A stretch of DNA of 7,452 nt. It comes from Paracoccaceae bacterium. Lineage in GTDB: Bacteria > Pseudomonadota > Alphaproteobacteria > Rhodobacterales > Rhodobacteraceae. The translations under genes were made by a program, and so were the position numbers. Within the stretch, counting starts at the first letter, position 1. Every line of letters begins with the position of its first letter. The stretch covers positions 1-7,452 of the forward strand of contig SPLB01000009.1 of assembly GCA_004566265.1 (NCBI GenBank), read 5' to 3'. The notes beneath the pieces are model-generated. The model searched no databases, was not told the DNA's origin, and saw only the letters and a list, made by a program, of their open reading frames with translations. Below, piece by piece: positions 1-6,638 of the stretch.

Positions 1-816
1 AACGATGGGGCGCAGGACACAACCTTCGAGGTCAACCTGCGCTACGTCCCTGGTATTGGTGCTGTGAATGGCGGTGCGATTTTGATTTGCTTCGAGGACA
101 TCACTGAACGCGAGCAGGCCAGTTTGATGCGCCGGGATTTCGTTGCCAATGTCAGCCACGAGTTGCGTACCCCGCTGACGGCACTTATGGGCTTTATTGA
201 AACCCTGCGTGGTCCGGCACGCGAAGATGCCGATGCGCGCGACCGCTTTCTGACCATTATGGAAGGTGAGGCGAACCGGATGAACCGTCTGGTCGGCGAC
301 CTTTTGTCCCTGAACCGGGTCGAAAGCGAAGAACGCGTTCGCCCCAGAAAACGAATTGATCTGACGACGCAGCTTGAATCGACGATCAAATCACTTGGTC
401 TGCTTGCCGAAAATGGTGGTGTGCAACTGCATCTGGAGACGCCTGACGAACCCGTCGAGATCCCGGCCGACCCCGATCAGATCCAACAGGTCTTCGCAAA
501 CCTAATCGTAAACGCCGTTAAATACGGTGGAACAGAAGCGCGCGTGGTCGTGACCAAAGTCGACCGGGACCGCGCCTTACGCGCGCCAGCGGTGCGCATT
601 CAGGTCATTGACAACGGCCCGGGAATTGATTCCGTTCATCTGCCGCGCCTCACCGAACGATTTTACCGCGTTGACAACCACCGCTCCCGCGAGATGGGCG
701 GAACCGGCCTTGGCCTTGCGATCGTAAAACACATTGTAAGTCGTCACAGGGGCCGACTACGCGCGGAAAGCGAGTTGGGAAATGGCACGGTTTTCACTGT
801 TATTCTCCCACGGTGA
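1..816 (+). CDS. phoR: Phosphate regulon sensor histidine kinase PhoR (5' end cut off by window)
   Basis: The reading frame is open from base 1 to the TGA at 814-816, giving 271 residues of the C-terminal part. The GTG at 64 is internal and not the true start. Residues 1 to about 37 look like the end of a PAS domain (FEVNLRYVPG ... ICFEDITERE). The HisKA dimerisation helix follows, with the H-box SHELRTPL and the phospho-accepting His at about residue 53 (codon 157-159). The HATPase domain shows the N-box NLIVNAVKYGG, the G1 box DNGPGID, the F-box ERFYRVD and the G2 box GGTGLGLAIVKHIV, so the kinase core is intact. The membrane segments and most of the PAS domain lie outside the window. The family autophosphorylates under phosphate limitation and passes the phosphate to PhoB. 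The PhoR assignment rests on the PAS-HisKA-HATPase order and on the adjacent pst-phoU-phoB genes; the kinase motifs alone would fit other sensors. Confidence 0.93.
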   Translation, partial: NDGAQDTTFEVNLRYVPGIGAVNGGAILICFEDITEREQASLMRRDFVANVSHELRTPLTALMGFIETLRGPAREDADARDRFLTIMEGEANRMNRLVGDLLSLNRVESEERVRPRKRIDLTTQLESTIKSLGLLAENGGVQLHLETPDEPVEIPADPDQIQQVFANLIVNAVKYGGTEARVVVTKVDRDRALRAPAVRIQVIDNGPGIDSVHLPRLTERFYRVDNHRSREMGGTGLGLAIVKHIVSRHRGRLRAESELGNGTVFTVILPR

Positions 817-1004
817 CAGCGCGCTCCTGTGCTCAAAGCCCTTTTTTCAGAGCCAGCATTTATTCGGTCGGGTCTACTCGAACCCTGCTGCGTAAAAATT
901 TTTTGGGAACGTCAAAGACCGTCAGATTTTATCGATGCATTCCCCCCAGCTCTCGGTGCTGTGGCGACGAAAAAAAGGACATCAAAACCAAAGAAAGGCT
1001 TGGG

Positions 1005-1044
1005 TTGTCATGTGTTCGTTACAATCCTGTCACAAAAGGCTCAT
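1005..1044 (+). promoter_or_regulatory. Pho box array (PhoB-binding site) of the pst promoter
   Basis: Seven-base units recur at an exact 11-base period: TTGTCAT (1005-1011), TCGTTAC (1016-1022), CTGTCAC (1027-1033) and a degenerate GGCTCAT (1038-1044). The spacers are GTGT, AATC and AAAA. The known PhoB site is two direct 7-bp repeats of CTGTCA(C/T) type separated by 4 bp, the helical period seen here. Against the 18-base E. coli-type consensus, the 1027-1044 pair matches about 13 positions and the two upstream pairs about 12 each. The array lies 72 bases before the pstS start, directly upstream of a Pho-regulated operon. A Pho promoter normally has a -10 box about 10 bases after the box in place of a -35. 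The best hexamer at that distance, TAGGAG at 1055-1060, is poor, so I do not call the -10 or the transcription start. Confidence 0.87.
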
Positions 1045-1106
1045 GCGAAGCTTCTAGGAGGGTTCGCAAGATCATCTTGGGGGTGATCGTAAAATCTTAA
1101 TCTCAT

Positions 1107-1110
1107 GGAG
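1107..1110 (+). promoter_or_regulatory. Ribosome binding site deciding the pstS start
   Basis: GGAG at 1107-1110 sits 6 bases before the ATG at 1117, a good Shine-Dalgarno distance. The upstream in-frame ATG at 1105 overlaps this GGAG and has only an A/T-rich stretch before it. Translation therefore most likely starts at 1117. Confidence 0.75.
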
Positions 1111-1116
1111 ACGTTG

Positions 1117-2172
1117 ATGTCCTTTGTGAAACTCACCGCATCTACCCTGGCAATCGCTGCCGTATCCGCAACCGCAGCTGCTGCACGTGATCAGGTGCAG
1201 GTTGCTGGTTCTTCGACCGTTCTGCCATATGCTTCCATTGTTGCAGAAGCGTTTGGCGAAAACTTCGACTTCCCGACCCCGGTTGTTGAATCCGGTGGTT
1301 CTTCCGCTGGCCTGAAGCGCTTCTGCGAAGGCGTTGGCGAGAACACCATCGACGTTGCAAACGCGTCCCGCAAGATCAAAGAGAAAGAAATCAAAGCCTG
1401 TGCAGAAGCTGGCGTGACCGACATCATCGAAGTCCGCATCGGCTATGACGGCATCGTGTTCGCATCCGACATTAACGGTAACGGTTTCGAATACACTCCG
1501 ACCGATTGGTTCCTGGCTCTGTCCGACAAGGTCGTCGTTGACGGCGCGCTGGTTGAAAACACCAACAAAACCTGGGCCGACGTAAACGCAGCCTTCCCGG
1601 CACAAGCGATCCAAGCCTTCATCCCGGGCACCAAGCACGGCACCCGCGAAGTTTTCGAAGACAAAGTGATCCTGGCTGGCTGTGAAGCAACTGGCGTATT
1701 CGATCTGCACCTTGCCGCAGCTGAAGGCGACACCGACAAAGCCAAGCACAAAGCAGCAGAAAAAGCCTGTATCGCCCTGCGCACCGACGGCCTTTCGGTC
1801 GACATCGACGGCGACTACACTGAGACCCTGGCGCGTATCGAGTCGAACCGTGATGGCATCGGCGTCTTTGGTCTGGCGTTCTACGAGAACAACACCGACA
1901 AGCTGCAAGTTGCAACCATGTCTGGCATCGTTCCGTCCACCGAGTCTATTGCAACTGGTGAATACCCAGTCTCTCGCCCGCTGTATTTCTACGTAAAGAA
2001 GGCTCACATTGGCGTGATCCCCGGCCTGAAGGAATACGCAGAATTCTTCGTGTCTGACGAAGTTGCTGGCACAGACGGCCCGCTGTCCGAATACGGCTTG
2101 GTTTCTGATCCTGAGCTGTCCGAAACTCAGGAAGCCGTTTCTTCCGAAACTATCATGGGCGGCAACTCCTAA
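1117..2172 (+). CDS. pstS: Periplasmic phosphate-binding protein PstS
   Basis: The 351-residue product is the high-affinity phosphate receptor of the Pst ABC importer and delivers phosphate to PstCA. An ATG at 1105 would add four residues, but the GGAG at 1107 favours the start at 1117. The product then opens with a classic signal peptide: Lys-5, a hydrophobic core at about 6-18, and an Ala-rich end at 20-23 before RDQVQVAGSS. No lipobox Cys is seen, so the protein should be free in the periplasm. Family ligand loops are visible: AGSSTVLP (30-37), ESGGSSAGLKRF (58-69), ASRKI (83-87), IGYDGIVF (108-115) and PGTKHGTREVF (170-180). Length is normal for the family. The mature protein has cysteines at 70, 95, 189 and 218, which could form disulfides. 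Preferred codons (CTG, AAC, GGC) dominate, in keeping with high expression. A hairpin follows the stop codon and a Pho box precedes the gene. Confidence 0.96.
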   Translation: MSFVKLTASTLAIAAVSATAAAARDQVQVAGSSTVLPYASIVAEAFGENFDFPTPVVESGGSSAGLKRFCEGVGENTIDVANASRKIKEKEIKACAEAGVTDIIEVRIGYDGIVFASDINGNGFEYTPTDWFLALSDKVVVDGALVENTNKTWADVNAAFPAQAIQAFIPGTKHGTREVFEDKVILAGCEATGVFDLHLAAAEGDTDKAKHKAAEKACIALRTDGLSVDIDGDYTETLARIESNRDGIGVFGLAFYENNTDKLQVATMSGIVPSTESIATGEYPVSRPLYFYVKKAHIGVIPGLKEYAEFFVSDEVAGTDGPLSEYGLVSDPELSETQEAVSSETIMGGNS

Positions 2173-2198
2173 GTTCCCCGTGTTCGGTTGAATTCGCT

Positions 2199-2233
2199 GG
2201 CCGGGGTGGTTGCTCTACCCCGGCCTTTCGTTT
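2199..2233 (+). terminator. Intercistronic hairpin after pstS (attenuator or partial terminator)
   Basis: GGCCGGGGT (2199-2207) and ACCCCGGCC (2217-2225) are perfect 9-bp inverted arms around a 9-base loop. The T-rich stretch TTTCGTTT (2226-2233) follows. It lies 26 bases after the pstS stop and 46 bases before the pstC start, inside the operon. In ABC-importer operons such hairpins commonly let some transcription continue while protecting or ending most of the binding-protein message, so that PstS exceeds the permease. The interrupted T-tract fits partial termination or 3'-end stabilisation. The structure is seen directly; its effect is inferred. Confidence 0.8.
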
Positions 2234-2261
2234 CCCCCACCCCTGCAATTTCGCTTGGAAC

Positions 2262-2265
2262 GGAG
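2262..2265 (+). promoter_or_regulatory. Ribosome binding site deciding the pstC start
   Basis: GGAG at 2262-2265 (in context GGAACGGAG) is 6 bases before the ATG at 2272. The frame is open further upstream, to a TTG at 2188, but that start would fall before the hairpin, has no Shine-Dalgarno and would add 28 residues that do not look like protein. Confidence 0.78.
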
Positions 2266-2271
2266 CACTTT

Positions 2272-3750
2272 ATGCCTGTCTTTTGGCTCGTTCTTATACT
2301 GCTGGCACTGTCTGTCGCCGGCTTCTTTCTCGGTCGACAAAGAGCGCTTGCCTCTGTTGGCGGGAACTCGAAAAATCTTCATTCGCTGCCCAATTATTAT
2401 GGGCATAATGTGGCCTTGTCCGGCCTGGTCCCGGCACTGGGCATTCTGGTCATTTGGCTTCTGGCGCAGCCTTTCTTTATCGATGGCCGTGTCTCTGGAT
2501 TGATCCCCGACAGTGTGATCCCGGAAAGCAGCAGTCGCGGTTTGGTGATGAGCGACGTTCGTCGGGTCGCTGAAGGATTGGACATTGTAGTAGCGTCAGG
2601 TGGCATGACACCGGCAGAGGTCCGCGCTCTGGATGCTGAAACCACAGATGTGCGCGCAGAACTCGGCAAACTTGGCGTTGCACTGGGATCTGATGTTCGC
2701 CCTGAAGTGCTGAACGCAGCGCAAGCCTATCGAAGCTTAAGCAGCACTGGCAAAACCGCGATGACGTTTGTTGTGGCGTTGGTTGCGGCTCTTGGCTTTG
2801 CCTATGCCTATTCGAAAACCCACAAAGATTTCCGCGCGCGCAATGTGGTGGAGCAGGGGGTCTTGGGTCTGTTGATCTTCGCTGCGTCGCTCGCGATTTT
2901 GACGACCGTTGGCATCGTCCTTTCGATGTTCTTCGAGACCATCAATTTCTTTGGTCTGCACAATTGGACGGATTTCTTCTTTGGGGCGACCTGGGCGCCA
3001 AACTTCCGTGGCGACTCCGAACTTTCCATCCTGCCGCTAATATGGGGCACGCTCTATATCTCAGTGATCGCCCTTTTGGTTGCGGTCCCGATCGGATTGT
3101 TTGCAGCGATCTACCTGTCCGAATACGCCAATAATGCGGTGCGGTCTTTTGCAAAGCCTCTGCTTGAAATCCTCGCGGGCATCCCGACAATTGTTTACGG
3201 TTTGTTTGCCTTGTTAACCGTTGGCCCCATGCTTGTGCGCTTCTTTGGCCAGGGCGACAATGGCATCCTCGGCGTTGAGTGGATGGCCGGCGCAACCTCT
3301 GTGCTGACGGCTGGCGTTGTGATGGGCATCATGCTGATCCCGTTTGTGTCTTCTCTGTCCGATGACATTATCAACGCGGTTCCGCAGGCGATGCGCGACG
3401 GCTCGCTTGGCCTCGGTGCGACCAAATCTGAAACCATTCGCCAGGTGGTTGTTCCGGCCGCGCTGCCAGGGATTGTTGGCGCGGTTCTGTTGGCCGCCTC
3501 CCGCGCGATTGGGGAAACCATGATTGTTGTAATGGGGGCAGGGGCGATTGCGAAGTTCTCCGTCAACCCGCTGGAATCCATGACCACCATCACCACCCGC
3601 ATTGTCAGCCAATTGACCGGTGACACCGACTTTGCCAGCCCCGAGACGCTGGTGGCCTTCGCTCTTGGTCTGACCCTCTTTGTGATTACCCTGGGCCTCA
3701 ATGTGCTCGCGCTCGCAATCGTGCGCAAATACCGGGAGCAGTACGACTAA
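2272..3750 (+). CDS. pstC: Phosphate ABC transporter permease PstC (extended alphaproteobacterial form)
   Basis: This 492-residue inner-membrane protein forms half of the phosphate channel with PstA. The start at 2272 is set by GGAG 6 bases upstream. The E. coli protein is about 320 residues, so this one carries a long N-terminal addition. It has hydrophobic segments at about 2-20 and 48-68, a soluble, probably periplasmic, stretch of about 70-160 and further segments at about 163-181 and 197-220. The extension resembles the N-terminal domain that Pfam attaches to many proteobacterial PstC proteins (I believe DUF3708). The core permease domain starts near residue 250 (LPLIWGTLYISVIALLVAVPIGL). 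It includes EILAGIPTIVYGLFAL (299-314) and the EAA coupling loop that contacts PstB at about 374-401 (GSLGLGATKSETIRQVVVPA). The stop codon shares one base with the pstA start (TAATG), indicating translational coupling. Confidence 0.95.
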   Translation: MPVFWLVLILLALSVAGFFLGRQRALASVGGNSKNLHSLPNYYGHNVALSGLVPALGILVIWLLAQPFFIDGRVSGLIPDSVIPESSSRGLVMSDVRRVAEGLDIVVASGGMTPAEVRALDAETTDVRAELGKLGVALGSDVRPEVLNAAQAYRSLSSTGKTAMTFVVALVAALGFAYAYSKTHKDFRARNVVEQGVLGLLIFAASLAILTTVGIVLSMFFETINFFGLHNWTDFFFGATWAPNFRGDSELSILPLIWGTLYISVIALLVAVPIGLFAAIYLSEYANNAVRSFAKPLLEILAGIPTIVYGLFALLTVGPMLVRFFGQGDNGILGVEWMAGATSVLTAGVVMGIMLIPFVSSLSDDIINAVPQAMRDGSLGLGATKSETIRQVVVPAALPGIVGAVLLAASRAIGETMIVVMGAGAIAKFSVNPLESMTTITTRIVSQLTGDTDFASPETLVAFALGLTLFVITLGLNVLALAIVRKYREQYD

Positions 3751-5093
3751 TGTCCGAGAATACTCAAAACACTTCGCGCTATGGCGGTTCCTTGCTAAAG
3801 CAATCCGACCGCACCAGGCGCCGCAATGCCGCAGAAAAACGCTTCCGTGCCTATGGCATTGGCGCCATTGGAATTGGCCTGCTGATGCTGTTTGTTCTGG
3901 TTTTCAACATCGTCTCTAAAGGCACCGGTGCTTTCCAGCAGACGTTTGTTACGCTGGATGTTGAGCTTTTGGAAAGCAAGCTCGACAAAAATGGCAACCG
4001 TGATCTTGCGGACATCAAGAAGGTCACCACTTTTGGCTATTCGCCAATCATCCGCAAAGCGGTTGAGACAAAAGTCGCAAGTCTTGGCATCGAGACAAAC
4101 CTCAAAACCAAGGCGATGGCGGGCATTCTGTCCAAAGACGCAGCTGCGCAGCTTCGCGAGTATGTTGTTGCCAACCCGGACCAGATTGGGGAGACGGTTG
4201 AATTCCGCTTCCTCGCACAATCCCGTGTGGATGGCTATCTCAAGGGCCGCGTGATCCGTGCAAACATTGCAAACGACAAAAACATCTCTCCAGAGCAACT
4301 TGACCTGGTTGATGCGCTTGTTGCATCCGGCGTGATCGTCAAAACCTTTAACTTGGATTTTATTCTGGGTGCCGACGCCTCAGACGCTCGCCCCGAAGCG
4401 GCCGGTATCGGTGTGTCAATGATGGGCTCGCTGTTCATGATGCTGGTGGTTCTGGCGCTGGCACTGCCAATTGGCGTGGCTGCTTCGATCTACCTGGAAG
4501 AGTTCGCACCGCAAAACTGGCTCACTGATATCATTGAAGTGAACATTTCCAACCTCGCGGCGGTTCCATCCATCGTGTTCGGTATTTTGGGCCTCGCCGT
4601 GTTCATCAATTACATGCACCTGCCGACGTCTGCACCGCTCGTTGGGGGATTGGTTCTGACACTGATGACTCTGCCGACCATCATCATCTCCACACGCGCT
4701 TCGCTAAAGTCGGTTCCGCCGTCGATCCGCGCCGCGGCTCTGGGGGTTGGGGCTTCCAAAATGCAATCGGTGTTCCACCATGTGCTGCCGCTGGCCGCAC
4801 CTGGGATCCTGACCGGTACGATCATTGGTCTGGCTCAGGCGCTCGGTGAGACCGCACCGCTCTTGCTGATCGGCATGGTAGGTTTTATCGCCTCCAACCC
4901 GCCTTCCGGGATTGCAGAAGGCCTGCTGTCGCCCAACTCTGCGATGCCTGCACAAATCTTCGAATGGGCAAAACGTGCTGACCCCGCATTCTATGAACGC
5001 GCCTGGGGCGGCATTATCATCCTCTTGATCTTCCTCGTAACGATGAACACTGTGGCCGTGATCCTTCGCCGCCGCTTCGAACGCCGCTGGTAA
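3750..5093 (+). CDS. pstA: Phosphate ABC transporter permease PstA (extended form)
   Basis: This 447-residue inner-membrane protein is the second channel subunit and pairs with PstC on top of a PstB dimer. The ATG shares its A with the pstC stop, and GGGAG at 3734-3738 supplies the ribosome binding site 11 bases upstream. The first 34 residues are basic and cytoplasmic ([15 protein letters not shown]). A membrane segment at about 35-56 is followed by a roughly 160-residue soluble region, probably periplasmic, that E. coli PstA (about 296 residues) lacks. I believe this corresponds to the Pfam DUF3333 domain of proteobacterial PstA. The permease core runs from about residue 222 and contains [18 protein letters not shown] and the EAA loop [20 protein letters not shown] at about 330-349, then [16 protein letters not shown]. 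The C-terminus is strongly basic (RRRFERRW), as expected for a cytoplasmic end. Confidence 0.95.
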   Translation: MSENTQNTSRYGGSLLKQSDRTRRRNAAEKRFRAYGIGAIGIGLLMLFVLVFNIVSKGTGAFQQTFVTLDVELLESKLDKNGNRDLADIKKVTTFGYSPIIRKAVETKVASLGIETNLKTKAMAGILSKDAAAQLREYVVANPDQIGETVEFRFLAQSRVDGYLKGRVIRANIANDKNISPEQLDLVDALVASGVIVKTFNLDFILGADASDARPEAAGIGVSMMGSLFMMLVVLALALPIGVAASIYLEEFAPQNWLTDIIEVNISNLAAVPSIVFGILGLAVFINYMHLPTSAPLVGGLVLTLMTLPTIIISTRASLKSVPPSIRAAALGVGASKMQSVFHHVLPLAAPGILTGTIIGLAQALGETAPLLLIGMVGFIASNPPSGIAEGLLSPNSAMPAQIFEWAKRADPAFYERAWGGIIILLIFLVTMNTVAVILRRRFERRW

Positions 5094-5107
5094 GAAGGAA
5101 CACTGAC

Positions 5108-5905
5108 ATGAATGACATGACCGTAATGGATAAAACCATGGAAAAGCAGAAAACAAAGATCGCAGCCAATGGCGTGAACGTCCACTATGGCGAGTCCCAT
5201 GCGATCAAAGACGTCAACGTAGAGATCGAAGACAAGACTGTTACCGCTTTTATCGGCCCGTCCGGCTGTGGTAAGTCCACCTTCCTGCGCTGTCTGAACC
5301 GCATGAACGACACCATCGATATCTGTAAAGTCACCGGCGACATCTTGCTCGATGGCGAAGATATCTATGACAAGCGCGTCGACCCTGTGCAATTGCGCGC
5401 AAAAGTGGGTATGGTGTTCCAGAAGCCGAACCCTTTCCCCAAATCAATCTATGACAACGTGGCCTATGGCCCGCGCATCCACGGCCTCGCCAAGAACAAA
5501 GCGGAGCTGGACGAGATCGTTGAAAAGTCTCTGCGCCGCGGCGCAATCTGGGACGAGGTGAAGGACCGTCTGGACAAGCCGGGCACGGGTCTCTCCGGAG
5601 GGCAGCAACAACGTCTGTGCATTGCACGCGCCGTTGCGACCGAACCAGAAGTTCTGCTGATGGACGAGCCGTGCTCTGCGCTGGACCCGATTGCAACCGC
5701 ACAGGTTGAGGAGCTGATTGACGAACTGCGGAGCCGGTATTCGGTTGTGATCGTCACACACTCCATGCAGCAGGCTGCACGTGTCAGTCAGAAAACCGCT
5801 TTCTTCCACTTGGGCAACCTTGTGGAGTTTGGTGCCACCGGTCAGATCTTCACCAACCCTGAAGACCCGCGCACCGAGAGCTACATCACCGGCCGTATTG
5901 GTTAA
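5108..5905 (+). CDS. pstB: Phosphate ABC transporter ATP-binding protein PstB
   Basis: This 265-residue cytoplasmic ATPase dimerises under PstC/PstA and drives phosphate import. The start at 5108 has an AGGA 8 bases upstream; later ATGs at residues 4, 7 and 11 have weaker sites. All ABC motifs are present and intact: Walker [10 protein letters not shown] (50-58), Q-loop Gln-105 in VFQKPNPFP, signature LSGGQQQRL (162-170), Walker B VLLMDEP (182-188) with catalytic Glu-187, and the H-loop His-218 in [22 protein letters not shown] and the ending ESYITGRIG are typical of PstB and separate it from other ABC ATPases. Length is close to the E. coli protein (257). It lies 14 bases after pstA and 19 bases before phoU. 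Confidence 0.97.
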   Translation: MNDMTVMDKTMEKQKTKIAANGVNVHYGESHAIKDVNVEIEDKTVTAFIGPSGCGKSTFLRCLNRMNDTIDICKVTGDILLDGEDIYDKRVDPVQLRAKVGMVFQKPNPFPKSIYDNVAYGPRIHGLAKNKAELDEIVEKSLRRGAIWDEVKDRLDKPGTGLSGGQQQRLCIARAVATEPEVLLMDEPCSALDPIATAQVEELIDELRSRYSVVIVTHSMQQAARVSQKTAFFHLGNLVEFGATGQIFTNPEDPRTESYITGRIG

Positions 5906-5924
5906 GAGACAAACGGGATTTCCC

Positions 5925-6635
5925 ATGATAGACCAACACATTGCATCTGTATTTGACCGTGATCTTGAGGCCCTCCAAGCCCAAATCATGAAAATGGGCG
6001 GCCTCGTCGAAGAGTCCATCCGCCTTGGCGCAAAAGCGCTTGAGACCCGCGATGAAGATCTTGCCTTTAAGGTACGTCAAAGCGACAAAGCCATCGATGG
6101 TCTGGAAGAGCTGATCAACGAAGAGGCCGCGCGGGTGATTGCCCTGCGCGCGCCCACCGCAAGTGATCTGCGTGTCGTTTTGTCGGTGATGAAAATCGCC
6201 GGCAACCTCGAACGGATCGGCGATCATGCCAAGAATATGGCAAAAAGAACGCCAATTCTGACCCAGGGTCCGAATATTGCAGACGGCACCGCTGCGCTGC
6301 GCCGTATGGCGCGAGAAGTGGAACTGATGCTGAAGGACGCACTGGATTGCTATATTCAGCGCGATGAGGAACTGGCAAGAGACATCATCGCGCGCGATGA
6401 AGAGATCGACCAGATGTACAACGCGTTGTTCCGCGAATTCCTGACCCACATGATGGAAGACCCGCGCAATATCTCGACTTGTATGCACTTGCATTTCATT
6501 GCCAAAAATACTGAGCGTATGGGCGATCACGTGACCTCGATCGCGGAACAGGTGGTCTATCTGGTCACAGGTCAGAAGCCGGAAGATGATCGTACCAAGG
6601 CCGATGTCACATCGACCAAACAGCAAGAGGTGTAA
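5925..6635 (+). CDS. phoU: Phosphate signalling regulator PhoU
   Basis: This 236-residue cytoplasmic protein couples the transport state of PstSCAB to PhoR and keeps the Pho regulon off when phosphate is plentiful. The start at 5925 has ACGGGA (5913-5918) 6 bases upstream. The same frame is open back into pstB, but that part is the shadow of pstB coding sequence. The protein has the PhoU tandem repeat of three-helix bundles. Each repeat carries the ExxxD metal-cluster motif: LERIGDHAKNMAK (Glu-96, Asp-100) and TERMGDHVTSIAE (Glu-197, Asp-201). Length matches E. coli PhoU (241). The polar tail after about residue 217 (GQKPEDDRTK...) is likely unstructured. Its position between pstB and phoB is the usual one in alphaproteobacteria. 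Confidence 0.96.
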   Translation: MIDQHIASVFDRDLEALQAQIMKMGGLVEESIRLGAKALETRDEDLAFKVRQSDKAIDGLEELINEEAARVIALRAPTASDLRVVLSVMKIAGNLERIGDHAKNMAKRTPILTQGPNIADGTAALRRMAREVELMLKDALDCYIQRDEELARDIIARDEEIDQMYNALFREFLTHMMEDPRNISTCMHLHFIAKNTERMGDHVTSIAEQVVYLVTGQKPEDDRTKADVTSTKQQEV

Positions 6636-6638
6636 GCC

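Larger units (their letters stand above)
817..1116 (+). other. phoR-pstS intergenic region and pstS leader, non-coding
   Basis: This 300-base gap holds no convincing gene. Open frames at 813-1100 and 829-1086 have no recognisable protein content and no plausible start signal. From 5' to 3' it contains several T- or A-rich tracts, including A5T6 at 894-904. A weak sigma70-like pair lies at 903-908 (TTGGGA) and 927-932 (TTTTAT), 18 bases apart. The Pho-box array follows at 1005-1044. The leader then has an orphan AGGAGG at 1056-1061, a small palindrome at 1067-1079, and finally the pstS ribosome binding site. I see no clear terminator for phoR here, so read-through from phoR into pstS is possible. 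The Pho boxes imply a separate regulated promoter for pstS onward. Confidence 0.75.

Noticed and set aside
814..819. TGACAG, the inverse of a Pho half-site, at the end of phoR
   Set aside because: No partner unit is found 11 bases to either side on the - strand.
909..925. Second Pho-box-like pair (two GTCA cores at 911 and 921)
   Set aside because: The cores are 10 bases apart rather than 11, and the flanking bases do not match the repeat unit.
903..932. Sigma70-like promoter TTGGGA / TTTTAT with an 18-base spacer
   Set aside because: Each hexamer matches only 4 of 6 consensus positions; such pairs are common by chance in AT-rich gaps. It could be a basal promoter but is not called as a feature.
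813..1100. Possible small gene (95 codons) between phoR and pstS
   Set aside because: The frame would overlap the phoR end and run through the Pho-box array, and the product has no domain or plausible composition. A second frame at 829-1086 covers the same bases equally well.
1072..2007. Long open frame (311 codons) on the - strand opposite pstS
   Set aside because: It lies antisense to a clear pstS, shows no recognisable domain, and is explained by the strong codon bias of pstS leaving few stops on the other strand.
2188..2271. Longer pstC start at TTG 2188
   Set aside because: It would place the start ahead of the hairpin, has no ribosome binding site, and adds 28 residues with no membrane or domain character; the ATG at 2272 has GGAG at 6 bases.
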